Assembly (NCBI GenBank): GCA_022703445.1
Contig: JAKLDR010000028.1
Coordinates: 1-44,524 of the forward strand
DNA length: 44,524 bases
DNA from: Planctomycetota bacterium
Lineage (GTDB): Bacteria > Planctomycetota > SZUA-567 > JAKLDR01
Direction of reading: 5' to 3'
Part shown: positions 1 through 9,834 of the stretch, piece by piece
How the letters are laid out: each line of letters begins with the position of its first letter
Numbering within the stretch: position 1 is the stretch's first letter
The notes under the pieces: generated by a model
Seen by the model: only the letters and a program-made list of their open reading frames with translations
The model's database searches: none
What the model was told of the DNA's origin: nothing
Translations under genes and position numbers: made by a program

Positions 1-35
1 GGGGGGCGGTTTCACGGGCCGGGGGATATCACCAG

Positions 36-1184
36 ATGCGAGCGTCTTTTCCACTGCTGCTGATCAGGTTGCTTGCAGCGCCCGTCCCGGCGCGGGCCGG
101 CGCGCCGCGGGCCGCGGCGCCCGCCGATCCCGGCAAGATCGCGGTGGTCGACGAGGTGATCATGTTCGGCTCGGCCCCCGCCGGGCAGGACGGCCAGCGC
201 ATATTCGGGCGGGTCAAGGAGATCGACGGGCGCGAGAAGAAGCTCTGGATCATCCTCAACTGGGGTCAGAACGAGGGCCCGGTGAGCGTGCCCCTGAACC
301 GGGTGCGCCGGATCGACTACGACGTGGCCGGCCGTCGCGCCGAGCTGCCCGCCGGCGACAACCTGGCGCGCTACAAGCTCGCCCTGTGGCTGATCTCCGT
401 CGGACTGAAGGACGAGGCGCTCATCGACCTGGAGGCCGTAGCCGGCAAGCCCGGCGTGCCGGCCGAGGCCTGGAGGCTGCTGGCCGGCCTGCAGGAGGCC
501 AAGGGGCAGTTCCGCCAGGCCCTGGAGGCGCAGCGGAAGTTCCTGCTGGCCCAGCCGGACGACGGCGACACCAAGGCCGCCGTTGCGCGGCTGGAGGAGA
601 AGGTCAAGGGGCTGCCGGCCGACCCGGTCCCCGCCGACCCCAACCCGCCCCCGGCGGATCCCGGCGCAGGCGACCCCAAGGTCAACCCCAATCCTCCCGA
701 GCCGGAGAAGCCCAAGGTCGCCGAGGGCCTGGAGTTGCGCGACGGCTGGCGGGCCCAGCCCTGGGGCAATCCCGCCGAGGTCTCGCTCCTCAAGGACGAG
801 GAGAGCGGCAACCAGTACCTGGCCGTGCAGATGACCGGCGAGGGCAAGGAGGCCAAGACAGCCCTGGGGCTGCGCGTCAACGGCGACATCTCCAAGCGGG
901 CCAAGCTGGTCTTCAACATCTACAACCCCGATAACAAACCGCTGCCGCTGTCCATCGCCTTCAACACCTCCAGCGATTTCTTCGAGACCCAGTTCATCTG
1001 GGTCAAGAAGGGCTGGAACGAGGGCGTGGCCGTGGACCTCAACGCGTCCGACTTCAAGTGCCGCGCCAGCAACTGGGCGCACAACTCCCCGCTCAAGGGC
1101 AAGGACCAGGTCAACAACATCATGTTCCTGTTCAACGAGAAGCGCAAGGTCGCCGTCTACCTGGACTACGTCCGCTTCGAGTGA
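36..1184 (+). CDS. Exported protein with TPR-like middle and beta-sandwich C-terminus, function unknown
   Basis: A 382-residue protein of unknown function. Residues 1-21 form a signal peptide (hydrophobic PLLLIRLLAAPVPARA), so it should be exported. Residues 35-100 look like a small beta-rich module (FGRVKEIDG, then VPLNRVRRIDYD). Residues 110-190 are helical and TPR-like, followed by a Pro/Asp linker at about 194-228. Residues 230-382 alternate beta strands and end in VAVYLDYVRFE, which resembles galactose-binding or carbohydrate-binding beta-sandwich folds; that is inference from pattern only. The frame is open to the left edge, so a start outside the window is not excluded, but the signal peptide supports the ATG used here. 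It converges on the large gene on the other strand with a 23-base gap. Confidence 0.72.
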   Translation: MRASFPLLLIRLLAAPVPARAGAPRAAAPADPGKIAVVDEVIMFGSAPAGQDGQRIFGRVKEIDGREKKLWIILNWGQNEGPVSVPLNRVRRIDYDVAGRRAELPAGDNLARYKLALWLISVGLKDEALIDLEAVAGKPGVPAEAWRLLAGLQEAKGQFRQALEAQRKFLLAQPDDGDTKAAVARLEEKVKGLPADPVPADPNPPPADPGAGDPKVNPNPPEPEKPKVAEGLELRDGWRAQPWGNPAEVSLLKDEESGNQYLAVQMTGEGKEAKTALGLRVNGDISKRAKLVFNIYNPDNKPLPLSIAFNTSSDFFETQFIWVKKGWNEGVAVDLNASDFKCRASNWAHNSPLKGKDQVNNIMFLFNEKRKVAVYLDYVRFE

Positions 1185-1207
1185 GCCGCCCCCGTCGGAG
1201 CGCAGCC

Positions 1208-4200
1208 CTATAGCCGCGCCGTGCCCCGGACGCTCCCTTCAGAGGATTCCGCCCCCGCCCCCTGCCCGGGGGGCGGCGCCACCGTGATCCGGTAGTGGGT
1301 CGGCGCGCTCCAGTTGCCGGCGAAGTCGACGGCGGCGACGTGGACCCACCAGCCGCCGGGCTCCAGCGGCTGGTCGGGGCGGAAGGAGGCCCGGCCTCCC
1401 GACGCGCCGGTCTGCGCCGCGACCTTCCGGTCCGGGGCGGTGTCCGCCCGGCGGTCGACGACGACGGCGTAGCCGGCCACGCCGCTGGCCTCGTCGGAGG
1501 ATTCCAGCACCAGCCGCGGAGGGTTGGGCAGCGCCCGGCAGAGCTCCAGGTTGGCGATCTCGGCCCGGAGTCCGGCCGCGGCGGTCGACCCGTCGGCCGC
1601 GGGCAGCTCCCGGATCTCCAGGTTGCGGCCGACGAGGACGGGCAGCGCGCCGGCCTTGGTCCGGGCCAGGGCGGCCAGGTCCACGGCCACGTGGCGCCAG
1701 TGCCCCCCGGGCGCTCCGGCCCCGGGCGGGTCGTCAGGGGCGCCCGGCCCGGCCAGGACGGCGCTGACGCGGTGCCCGGAGATCTCCGCTGAAAGCTCCA
1801 GACGCGCACCGGCCGCCGCCCGGAGGTCGAAGGCCGCCACCGGCAGGCCCGCGGCCGGCCAGGGCTTGGCCCGCAGCCGCGCCCTGAGCGGTGCGGCCCC
1901 CGAGGCCTTGCTCAGGCGCAGCCCGGCGCCGCCCCGGCCGGCCGGGCCGAGCGCGCCCTCGATGCGCGTGGCGGGCGAGAGCGCCTCGGCCTCGCCCGGA
2001 TCGCGGTCGAAGGGGTCGGCGGTCTGCCCGGAGCAGTCCGAGCGGACCTGCGGAGCGGTCGGAGCCTCCCGGTCCGCCGAGAAGTCGGCGCGGACCGCCG
2101 CGGCCTCCCGCGGTCCGGTGGCGTTGCCGAGCGGGTCGGCCGCGCTCAGGCGGTACTCGACGGCCTCACCGTTGGTCAGCGGCCGGCCGAGGGCTGCGCG
2201 CGCGCTCCAGAAGACCCGGCCCGAGGCAGGTTCGTAGGTCAGTGCCTGGTTCGGCCCGGGTCGGTGCTCGCGGCCGTTGACCGTCAGCCGCACCGTGCCC
2301 GGGTCGATCCCCGTGGCGTCGGACAGGGTCAGCTCCAGCCCCTGCCCCGTGACGCGAACCGGACCGGCCTGCGGCGGGGAGGAGTCGAGCAGCACGCGGC
2401 AGTGGACCGGCGCGCTCCAGTTGCCGGCCTTGTCCCCGAAGGCCAGGTGCAGCCAGGCCGGGCCGTCCTGGAGGCCGGCGCGGACCTTCTCGGCCAGCGA
2501 CCTGCCCGGCTCGACCAGGGCCTCGCGCGGGACCGTGTCCGGCGCCTGGTCGAAGGCCGAGCGGACCTCGACGTCCCCGCTCTCGTCCCAGGCCGACCAG
2601 GTGAAGGCCAGTTCCCCGGGCCGCGCCGCGGGCACCATGCGGAGGCCGGCCAGGGCGAAGTGCATGCCGGTCCGGGCGCCGTGGGAGCGCAGCTCGCCGA
2701 AGCGCAGAGAACCGAGCGGCAGGGAGCGGGCCGCGGCTCCGTGCCCGCGGCAGATCTCGGCCAGGGGCAGGGCCGCCTGGTGCCAGCGGCCGTCGGCCCG
2801 GAAGGCCAGGGCCACCGGACGGGCTCCCGGCGCCCGGCCGGTCATCATCAGGAAGGCGTTGGGCGGCAGCGGCCGGTCGTTCAGGGGGACGAACGCCTGG
2901 AAGCCGTTGCCACCCGCGGAGAAGGCCAGCGGAGTGAGCGCGTCGACGCGGTACGAGAACTCGATCTCCGGCGAGCGGGCCAGGTCGACGGGCTTGGCGT
3001 CCGGAGAGGCCTGGAGGACGAGCGATCCGCCGTCGGCTAGGGCGGTGGCCTCGCAGCCCTCCGGGCCCCCCGGCTCGTCGGGGAGCAGCGCGGCGAAGCC
3101 GCCGGTGCCCGCGCCGCCCGATGGCTGGAAGCGCTCCGGTCCGACGTCCAGGGGCAGGTCCAGGCGCTCGTCCCCGGTTCCCTCCAACGGAGCTCTGCCG
3201 AGCAGCGTCCGGACCCGGACCTTCTCCGGGGCACGGCGGTCGGCGCCGGACGCCAGGGCGCCGGCGGCGGAGAGCTCCCGGTCCGGGGCGCGGTTGCCGG
3301 CCAGGTCGGCAGCGCCAGAGAGCTTCAGGCGCCAGGAGCCGTCGGCGGCGGGCCGGGCTCCGGCCGCGGCCAGGTCCAAGGTCAGACGCCCGTCTCGCTC
3401 GCAGTAGTCGACGCCCGGATCGCCGACGGACAGCGCCCGGCCGTTGAGCTCGAGGCGCAGCGCCCGGCGGTTGAGGCCGGCACCGCCCGGGTCGGCCAGG
3501 GGCAGAACCAGCCTGGCGCGCGTCCGGCCCGTGCCGGGCTCCAGGCGGAGCTCCCCGACCGTCGGGGGCTCGCGATCGCCGGCCGCGGGCGTTCCCGTGA
3601 CCGGCGAGACCTCGTACCAGGCTCCGGGGCGGTTGGCGGCCAGGCCCATGGCGGCCGCGGCCGGTTCCGCCGGGCAGCCGAACGTCGGCCGGAGCGGACC
3701 GGAGGGGGCGTCCTGTCGCGGATCCCGCCTGGCCCAGTGGTCGCGCCAGAGGGCGCCGAGCGGCACGGAAAACTCCCGCCAGCCGTCGGGGCCGGCCGGC
3801 CCGGCATCGGCCCGGCCCAGCCAGCGGACCTCCCGCTCGGGGGCGTCGGGGTCCGGCGAGGGGCCGAGCAGCCCCACCCGGTAGCGCCCGCCGGGCCCGT
3901 CGAGCAGCAGGTCCACCGCCGCGCCCTCCGAGGCGCGCAGGCGCAGGACGAGCCCGGCCGTCGCCCCCGGGTCGGCGGTCAGTCCGGAGGGGCGCACGGC
4001 CAGCGGCCCGCCGCCGGCCACCGCCTCGACCCGGGTCGCGCCCCCGGGACCGGACGAGATCCGCGGGGGAGGCCCGGCGCCGGCGGCCGCCTCGAAGCCC
4101 GGGGCCGGCCGGGCATCGCCCGGCGCGCCCAGGTCCGGCTCGGCCGGGCCGAGCTGCGCGGCGTCCAGGCGGAGCCGCGCGAGCATCATGCCGTTGTCGA

Positions 4201-6637
4201 AGGTCCAGGCCGCGGCGCGCCCGGCGCCGAGTGGCTCCGGGTCGGTCCAGGCCAGCTCCTCGCGGCCGTCGAGCAGGAAGGCCACCCGCGCGCCGCGCCG
4301 GGCCAGCGTCAGCCGGAACCAGCGCTGGTGCAGGACGTGCAGGTCCCGCCCGGCCGTGAGCTCGGCCGGGAAGCGCGCCGACTCCCGGTCGGTCGCGGCC
4401 ACCAGGGCCCCGCGCCGGTAGAGCCGCGTGGCGCGGTTGCCGTCGGCGCCGAAGACCAGGGTGTAGCCGCTCCAGAGTGAGCGGCCGTCGCCGCAGAGCG
4501 CCAGGCCGAAGTCGTGGGCCCGCTCGAACGGCGGGTCCATGCGCTGCATCATCAGGGCGGCGAAGGCGTCGACCTGCTGGTCGCCGGAGGCCTGGCGCAG
4601 GGTCCAGACGGCGGCCAGCGGGGTGCCGCGGGCCCCGTACCAGCTCCAGCGCGGGTCGCACACCCACTTGTTGGTCAGGCCCCAGACGCCGGCGACGGCG
4701 GCGAGCTCCGCGGGGGCGCGGTCGAAGCCCAGGTCGATCCCGCCGGCGGGCCGCACGCCCACCGCGCCGGAGAGCACCGCCCTGGCCGGGGCGGCCGTCA
4801 GCCGGTCGCGGACGCCATCCCCCGCCGAGGCGCGGGCCGCGACCCGGCCGCCGGAGGCGGCGGAGAGCTCCCCGCCGGCCAGGCGCACGGTGCAGGGCCT
4901 GCCCGGCTCGATCCTGGCGGAGGCCGCGGTCCGTCCGCCGGAGAGGAGCTCGACGCGGCCGTCCGGCGAGATCCGCGCCGAGCAGGCCGCGGCCCGCGCG
5001 CCCTCCGGTCCGGCGGCCGACCAGGTCAGCTCCAGCGGACCGTCAGCGGGGAGCGGGTCTATCCGCACCTCGGCGCCGGACAGGCACGGGAAGCGCCAGG
5101 CGGCGGGCGCCTCCGGACGGTCGGGGAGCAGCCAGTCGCTGCCGGCCGCCGCCCATGAGCCCATGTCCGGCTCGTGGGTCAGCAGCGCCGGGAAGCTCAC
5201 CGGGCGCAGGGCGCGGCCGGCGGCCTCGGCCGGGTCGTCCGCCGCGGAGAAGTCGTCGAACTCGATCCAACCGTCGGAGCCGCCGGCCCACAGGCCCACC
5301 GGGCCGAACCCGCCGGAGGGCAGGTTGGTCCTGAGCACCTCGCGGTCGGCCACCAGGCAGCGCACCAGCGGTGCCGCCGCGCGGCCGTCCTCGCAGATCT
5401 CGACGGCCAGGCGGTACCAGGACCCCGGCCAGGGGATGCCGGGTTCCGAGCGGGCCGGCGGCTGGCCGGCGTCGGTGCCGTCGGGCCTGACCCGCACGAG
5501 CTCCGCCGCCCACGGGGCGCCGGCCGTCACCGGCCTGAGCCGGAAGACCCACGCGGAGCCGTCGGCTTCCGCGGCGAAGGCCAGGCCGAAGCCGGCCGGA
5601 GCGCCGCCGGAGCGCGCCGACACCTCGACGCGCGATGGCCGCCAGAAGTCCTCGCCGGTCAGGACCAGGGCCGCAGGCGCGGCGGACGCGCCGGGGAGCG
5701 GCCGGGTTTCGCGGCTGCCGCCCCACAGGACCGTTCCCGGCGTGACCCGGATGCTGCGCAGGTCGCGCTCGCCGGGGCGGAGTACGGACAGCTCGATGGG
5801 CTTGTCGGACTGCAGTGCGCGGCCCCCGCCCAGGCCCAGCAGCCCGCCGAGGAAGCCCGCGCCGACCCGGGCGCCGTCGCAGCTGACGATCATGTCCCCG
5901 GAGGCCAGGCCCGCGCGTTCGGCGGGGGACCCTCCGGCGATCCGCTCCACGCAGAGGGCCCCGCCGCAGGGCGCCAATACCACTCCCAGTCCGGTCTGGC
6001 GCGACTCGGTCCGGCCGGCAATCATGGGGTCGGGAGGAGGCTCCTTGGCGAAGCGCGCCCGGAGCGCCCCGGCGTTGGCGCTCATTCCGGCGAAGAAGTG
6101 CGCGGCCGACTCCCAGTTGCCCTTGCGGCGCGCCCACGGCCCGGCCTCGCCGGCCGCCCGGGAGAAGCCGTCCTCGAAGAGCAGCCGCTCGGGCGCGATC
6201 CGGCGGAGCTCGCTCACCTTGACCTGCCCCCGGAGCACGGCGACCGCCGGGCGCGCGGCGAGCCCCACGGCGGTCTCGGCGCGCAGGACCGGGGCGCCGT
6301 CGAGCACCAGGCGGCATACGCCGCCGCGGCTGGCCAGGATCACGGCCTTGGGCGGAGCGGCGAGCTTGGCCGAAGCCAGTTCGCGGTCGCCGGCCAGAAG
6401 CGCCGCCTGGTCCGGCCCGATCCGGGCGACCAGCGCGCGGGAGTCGGCGCCGGCCGGGAGGAGCTCGACCTGGAACGGCGCCGGCTCGGCGCCGGCGTCG
6501 AGCTCGAGCTTCCAGAAGAAGTCGGGGGGCGGCGGAGGGGCCGGCTCGGCGGCTGGGGTGTAGGCACAGATGCAGGTCGCGGCATAGGCGATAGCCAGAA
6601 TGGCCAACGGGATCTGGCACCATCCTGATCGCGACAT
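1208..6637 (-). CDS. Giant secreted PDZ protein with laminin-like and Ig-like modules
   Basis: A 1809-residue exported protein. Residues 1-29 form a signal peptide (LAILAIAYAATCICAYT), followed by a Pro-rich stretch. Residues 212-300 form a PDZ domain (GGSPAERAGLASGDMIVSCDG). Several beta-rich stretches around residues 150-210, 330-470 and 640-840 look like laminin-G or DUF1080-type jelly rolls (for example FEDGFSR and WIEFDDFS). The last third holds Ig-like or fibronectin-like repeats; two share the motif GNWSAP (near residues 1404 and 1776), and a cadherin-like phrase DREPPTVGELRL opens another. There is no catalytic motif I recognise. Composition is extremely rich in Ala, Gly, Pro and Arg. 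I see no clear Shine-Dalgarno before the ATG. The likely role is a surface or periplasmic binding scaffold, which is inference. Confidence 0.75.
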   Translation of the reverse strand: MSRSGWCQIPLAILAIAYAATCICAYTPAAEPAPPPPPDFFWKLELDAGAEPAPFQVELLPAGADSRALVARIGPDQAALLAGDRELASAKLAAPPKAVILASRGGVCRLVLDGAPVLRAETAVGLAARPAVAVLRGQVKVSELRRIAPERLLFEDGFSRAAGEAGPWARRKGNWESAAHFFAGMSANAGALRARFAKEPPPDPMIAGRTESRQTGLGVVLAPCGGALCVERIAGGSPAERAGLASGDMIVSCDGARVGAGFLGGLLGLGGGRALQSDKPIELSVLRPGERDLRSIRVTPGTVLWGGSRETRPLPGASAAPAALVLTGEDFWRPSRVEVSARSGGAPAGFGLAFAAEADGSAWVFRLRPVTAGAPWAAELVRVRPDGTDAGQPPARSEPGIPWPGSWYRLAVEICEDGRAAAPLVRCLVADREVLRTNLPSGGFGPVGLWAGGSDGWIEFDDFSAADDPAEAAGRALRPVSFPALLTHEPDMGSWAAAGSDWLLPDRPEAPAAWRFPCLSGAEVRIDPLPADGPLELTWSAAGPEGARAAACSARISPDGRVELLSGGRTAASARIEPGRPCTVRLAGGELSAASGGRVAARASAGDGVRDRLTAAPARAVLSGAVGVRPAGGIDLGFDRAPAELAAVAGVWGLTNKWVCDPRWSWYGARGTPLAAVWTLRQASGDQQVDAFAALMMQRMDPPFERAHDFGLALCGDGRSLWSGYTLVFGADGNRATRLYRRGALVAATDRESARFPAELTAGRDLHVLHQRWFRLTLARRGARVAFLLDGREELAWTDPEPLGAGRAAAWTFDNGMMLARLRLDAAQLGPAEPDLGAPGDARPAPGFEAAAGAGPPPRISSGPGGATRVEAVAGGGPLAVRPSGLTADPGATAGLVLRLRASEGAAVDLLLDGPGGRYRVGLLGPSPDPDAPEREVRWLGRADAGPAGPDGWREFSVPLGALWRDHWARRDPRQDAPSGPLRPTFGCPAEPAAAAMGLAANRPGAWYEVSPVTGTPAAGDREPPTVGELRLEPGTGRTRARLVLPLADPGGAGLNRRALRLELNGRALSVGDPGVDYCERDGRLTLDLAAAGARPAADGSWRLKLSGAADLAGNRAPDRELSAAGALASGADRRAPEKVRVRTLLGRAPLEGTGDERLDLPLDVGPERFQPSGGAGTGGFAALLPDEPGGPEGCEATALADGGSLVLQASPDAKPVDLARSPEIEFSYRVDALTPLAFSAGGNGFQAFVPLNDRPLPPNAFLMMTGRAPGARPVALAFRADGRWHQAALPLAEICRGHGAAARSLPLGSLRFGELRSHGARTGMHFALAGLRMVPAARPGELAFTWSAWDESGDVEVRSAFDQAPDTVPREALVEPGRSLAEKVRAGLQDGPAWLHLAFGDKAGNWSAPVHCRVLLDSSPPQAGPVRVTGQGLELTLSDATGIDPGTVRLTVNGREHRPGPNQALTYEPASGRVFWSARAALGRPLTNGEAVEYRLSAADPLGNATGPREAAAVRADFSADREAPTAPQVRSDCSGQTADPFDRDPGEAEALSPATRIEGALGPAGRGGAGLRLSKASGAAPLRARLRAKPWPAAGLPVAAFDLRAAAGARLELSAEISGHRVSAVLAGPGAPDDPPGAGAPGGHWRHVAVDLAALARTKAGALPVLVGRNLEIRELPAADGSTAAAGLRAEIANLELCRALPNPPRLVLESSDEASGVAGYAVVVDRRADTAPDRKVAAQTGASGGRASFRPDQPLEPGGWWVHVAAVDFAGNWSAPTHYRITVAPPPGQGAGAESSEGSVRGTARL

Positions 6638-6757
6638 GCCGGCTTTGCCCCTATCCTTCCCTCAGCTACACAGAGAACAAACCGGGTGCTGGCTACCGAG
6701 TCATCGGGAGACATTCTCCCCGCCCCAGGAGCCGCCGCAAGCTACTGAAAGGCAGCA

Positions 6758-6849
6758 TCACGCCAAGCCGCAAATCCGCTAAGAACAGCGGCAGTTGCCA
6801 CTCGCCAGAAGGTGTGGTTGTTCTTTGCGTTCTTTGCGGCTTGGCGTGA
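6758..6849. repeat. Long palindrome (repeat family B, copy 1)
   Basis: Positions 6758-6774 and 6833-6849 are a perfect 17-base inverted repeat; the right arm reads TTTGCGGCTTGGCGTGA. The right arm is preceded by the tandem words TTCTTTGCG and TTCTTTGCG. A second pair, CGGCAGTT at 6789-6796 and AACTGCCG at 6851-6858, allows an alternative fold. It lies just past the stop of the aldo/keto reductase gene and could act as an mRNA 3' end. A degenerate relative lies at 18677-18775. Confidence 0.8.
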
Positions 6850-6869
6850 GAACTGCCGTTGCCGGTCCG

Positions 6870-7916
6870 TCAGGCCAGCGCCCCCGCCACCGCGGCGCGC
6901 TGGTCCTCGCTGAGCTGGACTTTGCCGGCCGCGGCGTTGCTCTCAAGCTGCTTGACCGACGATGCCGCCGGGATGGCCGGGCCCATGCCGGGAAGCGTCA
7001 ACATGTAGGCCAGGGCCAGCTGGCTGAGCTCGAGCCCGCTCGCCCTGGCGATCTCCGCCAGGCGGCGGAGCCTGGCCAGGACCTTCTCCCCGGTGGCCTT
7101 GGCCAGCACGCCCTCGTCGAAGAGCCGGTCGCCCGGGCCGGCCTTGGCCGGATCGAGATAGCGGTCGGAGAGCAACCCACCGGCCAGCGGCGCCCAGGCC
7201 ACGTAGGAGACGCCGGTGCGGACGGCGACGGCCAGCGCCCCGGCGTGCTTCTCGTACTCGCCGTGCAGGATGTCGAACTGGTTCTGGAGGACGACGATCC
7301 GGCAGCGGACGCCGAAGTCGGCCTCGAGGCGTTGGTAGCGCTCGAGCCCCTCGGCGGTGAAGTTCGAGACTCCGAAGTAGCGAACCGCGCCCTGGCGCAC
7401 CAGGTCCTCGACGGCGGACAGGCTCTCCTCCGGCGGGACGGCGTCGTCGGAGTTGTGGAAGTAGAGCAGGTCGATCCGGTCGGTCTCGAGGCGCTCCAGG
7501 CAGGCCGCGACCGAGTCGAGGATGTTGCCGCGCGAGAGGCCGCCGTGGTTCGGGGTGAGCCCGTCCATCCCGCCGCGCACCTTGGTGGCGATGATCACGT
7601 CCCGGCGCCGGTCGGCGTTGCGGCGCAGCCAGCGGCCGATGACCCGCTCGGAGTTGCCGGAGGCGTTGTTGTAGCGGTTGGCCGTGTCCCAGAGCGTCAC
7701 GCCGAGCTCGACCGCGCGGTCCATGATCTCGAAGGCGGCCTTCTCGCCGGTGCGTGCGCCGTCGCCGGTCTCGGGCAGGCCGAACTTCCAGGTGCCGAGC
7801 CCGATTCGGGGCACCCGCAGGCCGGAGCGGCCCAGAGGCCGGAAGGGCATGCCGTTGAACGCCTCGGTGCTGTAGGGCACGCCGTAGAGGTCGGGATGCG
7901 GTTCGCGGTGGTTCAT
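6870..7916 (-). CDS. Aldo/keto reductase
   Basis: A 348-residue NAD(P)H-dependent oxidoreductase of the aldo/keto reductase superfamily, expected in the cytoplasm as a TIM barrel. The catalytic tetrad is visible: Asp and Tyr in DTANRY, Lys in IIATKVRG and His in LLYFHNSDD. The barrel opening RIGLGTWKFG and the late VKQLESN helix are typical. The start is fixed by a strong GGAGGTGA ribosome site and by an ATGA overlap with the stop of the upstream heparinase-family gene, so the two are translationally coupled. It closes a four-gene operon with a regulator and two polysaccharide-active genes. Reduction of a sugar or unsaturated uronate released by those enzymes is the likely job, but the substrate cannot be read from sequence. 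Confidence 0.9.
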   Translation of the reverse strand: MNHREPHPDLYGVPYSTEAFNGMPFRPLGRSGLRVPRIGLGTWKFGLPETGDGARTGEKAAFEIMDRAVELGVTLWDTANRYNNASGNSERVIGRWLRRNADRRRDVIIATKVRGGMDGLTPNHGGLSRGNILDSVAACLERLETDRIDLLYFHNSDDAVPPEESLSAVEDLVRQGAVRYFGVSNFTAEGLERYQRLEADFGVRCRIVVLQNQFDILHGEYEKHAGALAVAVRTGVSYVAWAPLAGGLLSDRYLDPAKAGPGDRLFDEGVLAKATGEKVLARLRRLAEIARASGLELSQLALAYMLTLPGMGPAIPAASSVKQLESNAAAGKVQLSEDQRAAVAGALA

Positions 7917-9814
7917 CGGGTCACCTCCGGTGCATGGTTTCCGCTGAAGGGAAACATGACGTCCGAGCGCCAGCTGGCGCGGCGGCTGACCACCGGCAGC
8001 GTCCAGCGCCGGCCGCCGCTCGTGACGATCACCTGGCCGTCCCGGAGTTCCGCGGTCACCGCGACAGTTTCCTGCCCCTTGCGGCCGACGAGCAGGATCC
8101 AGCCGGCCGCGACCTTCGCCGCGGGGGTCGCCGTGTCCCACTGCAGCCGCGGCAGGAAGTGGTCGGTCTCGCGGTGGCAGGAGAGCTGCGTCGCGCCGAA
8201 GGGCTGGATCCGGAGCTCGGCGTTGCCGTTGGCGATCCGCCCGATCGAGCCTGCCTCGAGCTCAGCCTCCTTGGCGCCGTGGAAGTTCCAGGTGATCGTG
8301 CCCGGCGAGGCCAGCTCGACCTCGTCGACCAGGACGACGAAGCGCTTGTCGACCAGGTAGGCGTGGCGGTCGAACCGCCTGACTTTGGGTCCATAGCCCT
8401 GCTCGACGCGCGAGACCAGGTAGTCGACGTCGTCGGCCGGCGAGAGGTTCTGGAGGTGGGCGATGGGGTTGTGCTCGTAGAGCTGTCCCGCGCCGTCGAC
8501 CAGCACGGTGTTGTGCGGAGGCGTGGAGTTGGAGATGTGCTTGGGGTCGAGGTGCCCGCCGCTCGGCCAGTCGTGGTGGAGGTAGCCGGGGTCGGCGAGC
8601 AAGGTGCTGCCGAAGGCCTCCAGGACCACCGCGCACAGGTCGAACTGGCAGTGCGGGTCGTCGTAGACCGTCCCGCGGGCCCGGCCGGCGCGCAGTCCGA
8701 GGAAGAGCGCGTCCGGGTCGGTCAGGCTCGAGCGCATCACCCCGACGCCGCAGCCGTGATAGGCCACGCAAGTCGGCAGGTCGTCGGGCGGCTCCGCCGG
8801 CAGCTCCGGATCGCCGCAGATCAGGGCCATCTCGCCGCCGTCGTTCGTCCGGTCGGCGAACCACTGCAGGTGCCGGTCGCGGAACTCGGCGGCCAGGATG
8901 AGCGCGTCCGCCCTGCCCCACCCCGTCACCGGCCCGTGGACGCTGTCGGCGAAGTTGGCCACGTTCTTCCCGCCGATGCTGAAGCACATCAGCGGGTAGG
9001 CGGTGCGCTGCAGCTTGCAGGAGCGCTGCCGGAAGATCCTCGGGAAGCCGTTGGCCCGGAGCGCCGCCAGGAACTTCAGGGTGCAGCCCATCCCGTAGGT
9101 CCAGTAGCCGTTGATCTCGGCGGCGCCGCCGGCCTCGTCGTACCACTCGATGAAGCGCAGGCTGTGGGCCCGGGCGATCTCGACCTCGCGGGAGAGGTCG
9201 ACGCCGTCGCCGTCGAGCGCCAGGCAGAGGATCCCGGCGCAGGCCGAGCGCGAGGCCGAGTGGTTCATGGTCCGCGCGCCGAAGAGGTGGTCGCACTCGG
9301 CCAGCCGGCAGTCGCCGAGGAAGGCGTCGACCAGCTGCGCGCGGCACCGCTCGACCAGCGCGCGGCGTTCGGCCGCCGTCATCTCGGCGGCCAGGAGGTC
9401 GTAGGCGAAGCCGATGTCCGCGGCCACGTGCGAGACCAGCTGCCCGAAGCGCGCATCCCAGTCGCCCGGTTTCCACGGCGACCAGTCCGGTTCGGCCATG
9501 AGCGCGGCGAGCCCGGCCAGGGCGTACTCGGTGAAGCGCCGCTCCCCAGAGACCAGCCCGACGAAGGCCGCGCGCGCGGTGCGCTTGGCCCCGTACTCCA
9601 GCCGCCGCTCCTTGTCCTCGTCGCGGAGGTGCGGCGCCTTCAGGTCGGCCTCGGCCAGGGCCAGCAGCTTCTCCCAGTCGTCCCGGAACCGCGGGTGCCG
9701 GGTCTTGGCGCGGATGGCCGGCAGGTCATCGGAACGAAAGAAGAGGTGCGGGTGGGCGTTGGCGGAAGCTTCCGCCTTGCCGGGCTCGCAGACCAGGGCA
9801 GTCTTCCCAGACAT
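7913..9814 (-). CDS. Heparinase II/III family protein (polysaccharide lyase-like)
   Basis: A 633-residue protein with an alpha/alpha-toroid N-terminal half and a beta-sandwich C-terminal half, as in the heparinase II/III superfamily, which cleaves uronic-acid polysaccharides by beta-elimination. Near the N-terminus HPHLFFRSDDLPAIRAK is the usual family opening. The toroid carries INGYWTYGMG, and the start of the sandwich has the family block FGSTLLADPGY followed by PPHNTVLVDG. Two in-frame ATGs lie six bases apart; I chose the second because the AAGGAG site is well spaced to it and too close to the first (9820). No signal peptide is obvious, so cytoplasmic action on oligosaccharides is plausible. 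It follows the upstream lyase-like gene by 20 bases and overlaps the reductase gene by ATGA. Confidence 0.85.
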   Translation of the reverse strand: MSGKTALVCEPGKAEASANAHPHLFFRSDDLPAIRAKTRHPRFRDDWEKLLALAEADLKAPHLRDEDKERRLEYGAKRTARAAFVGLVSGERRFTEYALAGLAALMAEPDWSPWKPGDWDARFGQLVSHVAADIGFAYDLLAAEMTAAERRALVERCRAQLVDAFLGDCRLAECDHLFGARTMNHSASRSACAGILCLALDGDGVDLSREVEIARAHSLRFIEWYDEAGGAAEINGYWTYGMGCTLKFLAALRANGFPRIFRQRSCKLQRTAYPLMCFSIGGKNVANFADSVHGPVTGWGRADALILAAEFRDRHLQWFADRTNDGGEMALICGDPELPAEPPDDLPTCVAYHGCGVGVMRSSLTDPDALFLGLRAGRARGTVYDDPHCQFDLCAVVLEAFGSTLLADPGYLHHDWPSGGHLDPKHISNSTPPHNTVLVDGAGQLYEHNPIAHLQNLSPADDVDYLVSRVEQGYGPKVRRFDRHAYLVDKRFVVLVDEVELASPGTITWNFHGAKEAELEAGSIGRIANGNAELRIQPFGATQLSCHRETDHFLPRLQWDTATPAAKVAAGWILLVGRKGQETVAVTAELRDGQVIVTSGGRRWTLPVVSRRASWRSDVMFPFSGNHAPEVTR

Positions 9815-9834
9815 TGGCATTTCTCCTTCAGCGG

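Noticed and set aside
2166..4667. Long leftward and rightward frames overlapping the giant PDZ gene
   Set aside because: They are shadows caused by high GC content: Arg/Pro/Gly-rich translation and no domain. The 1809-residue frame has a signal peptide and a PDZ.
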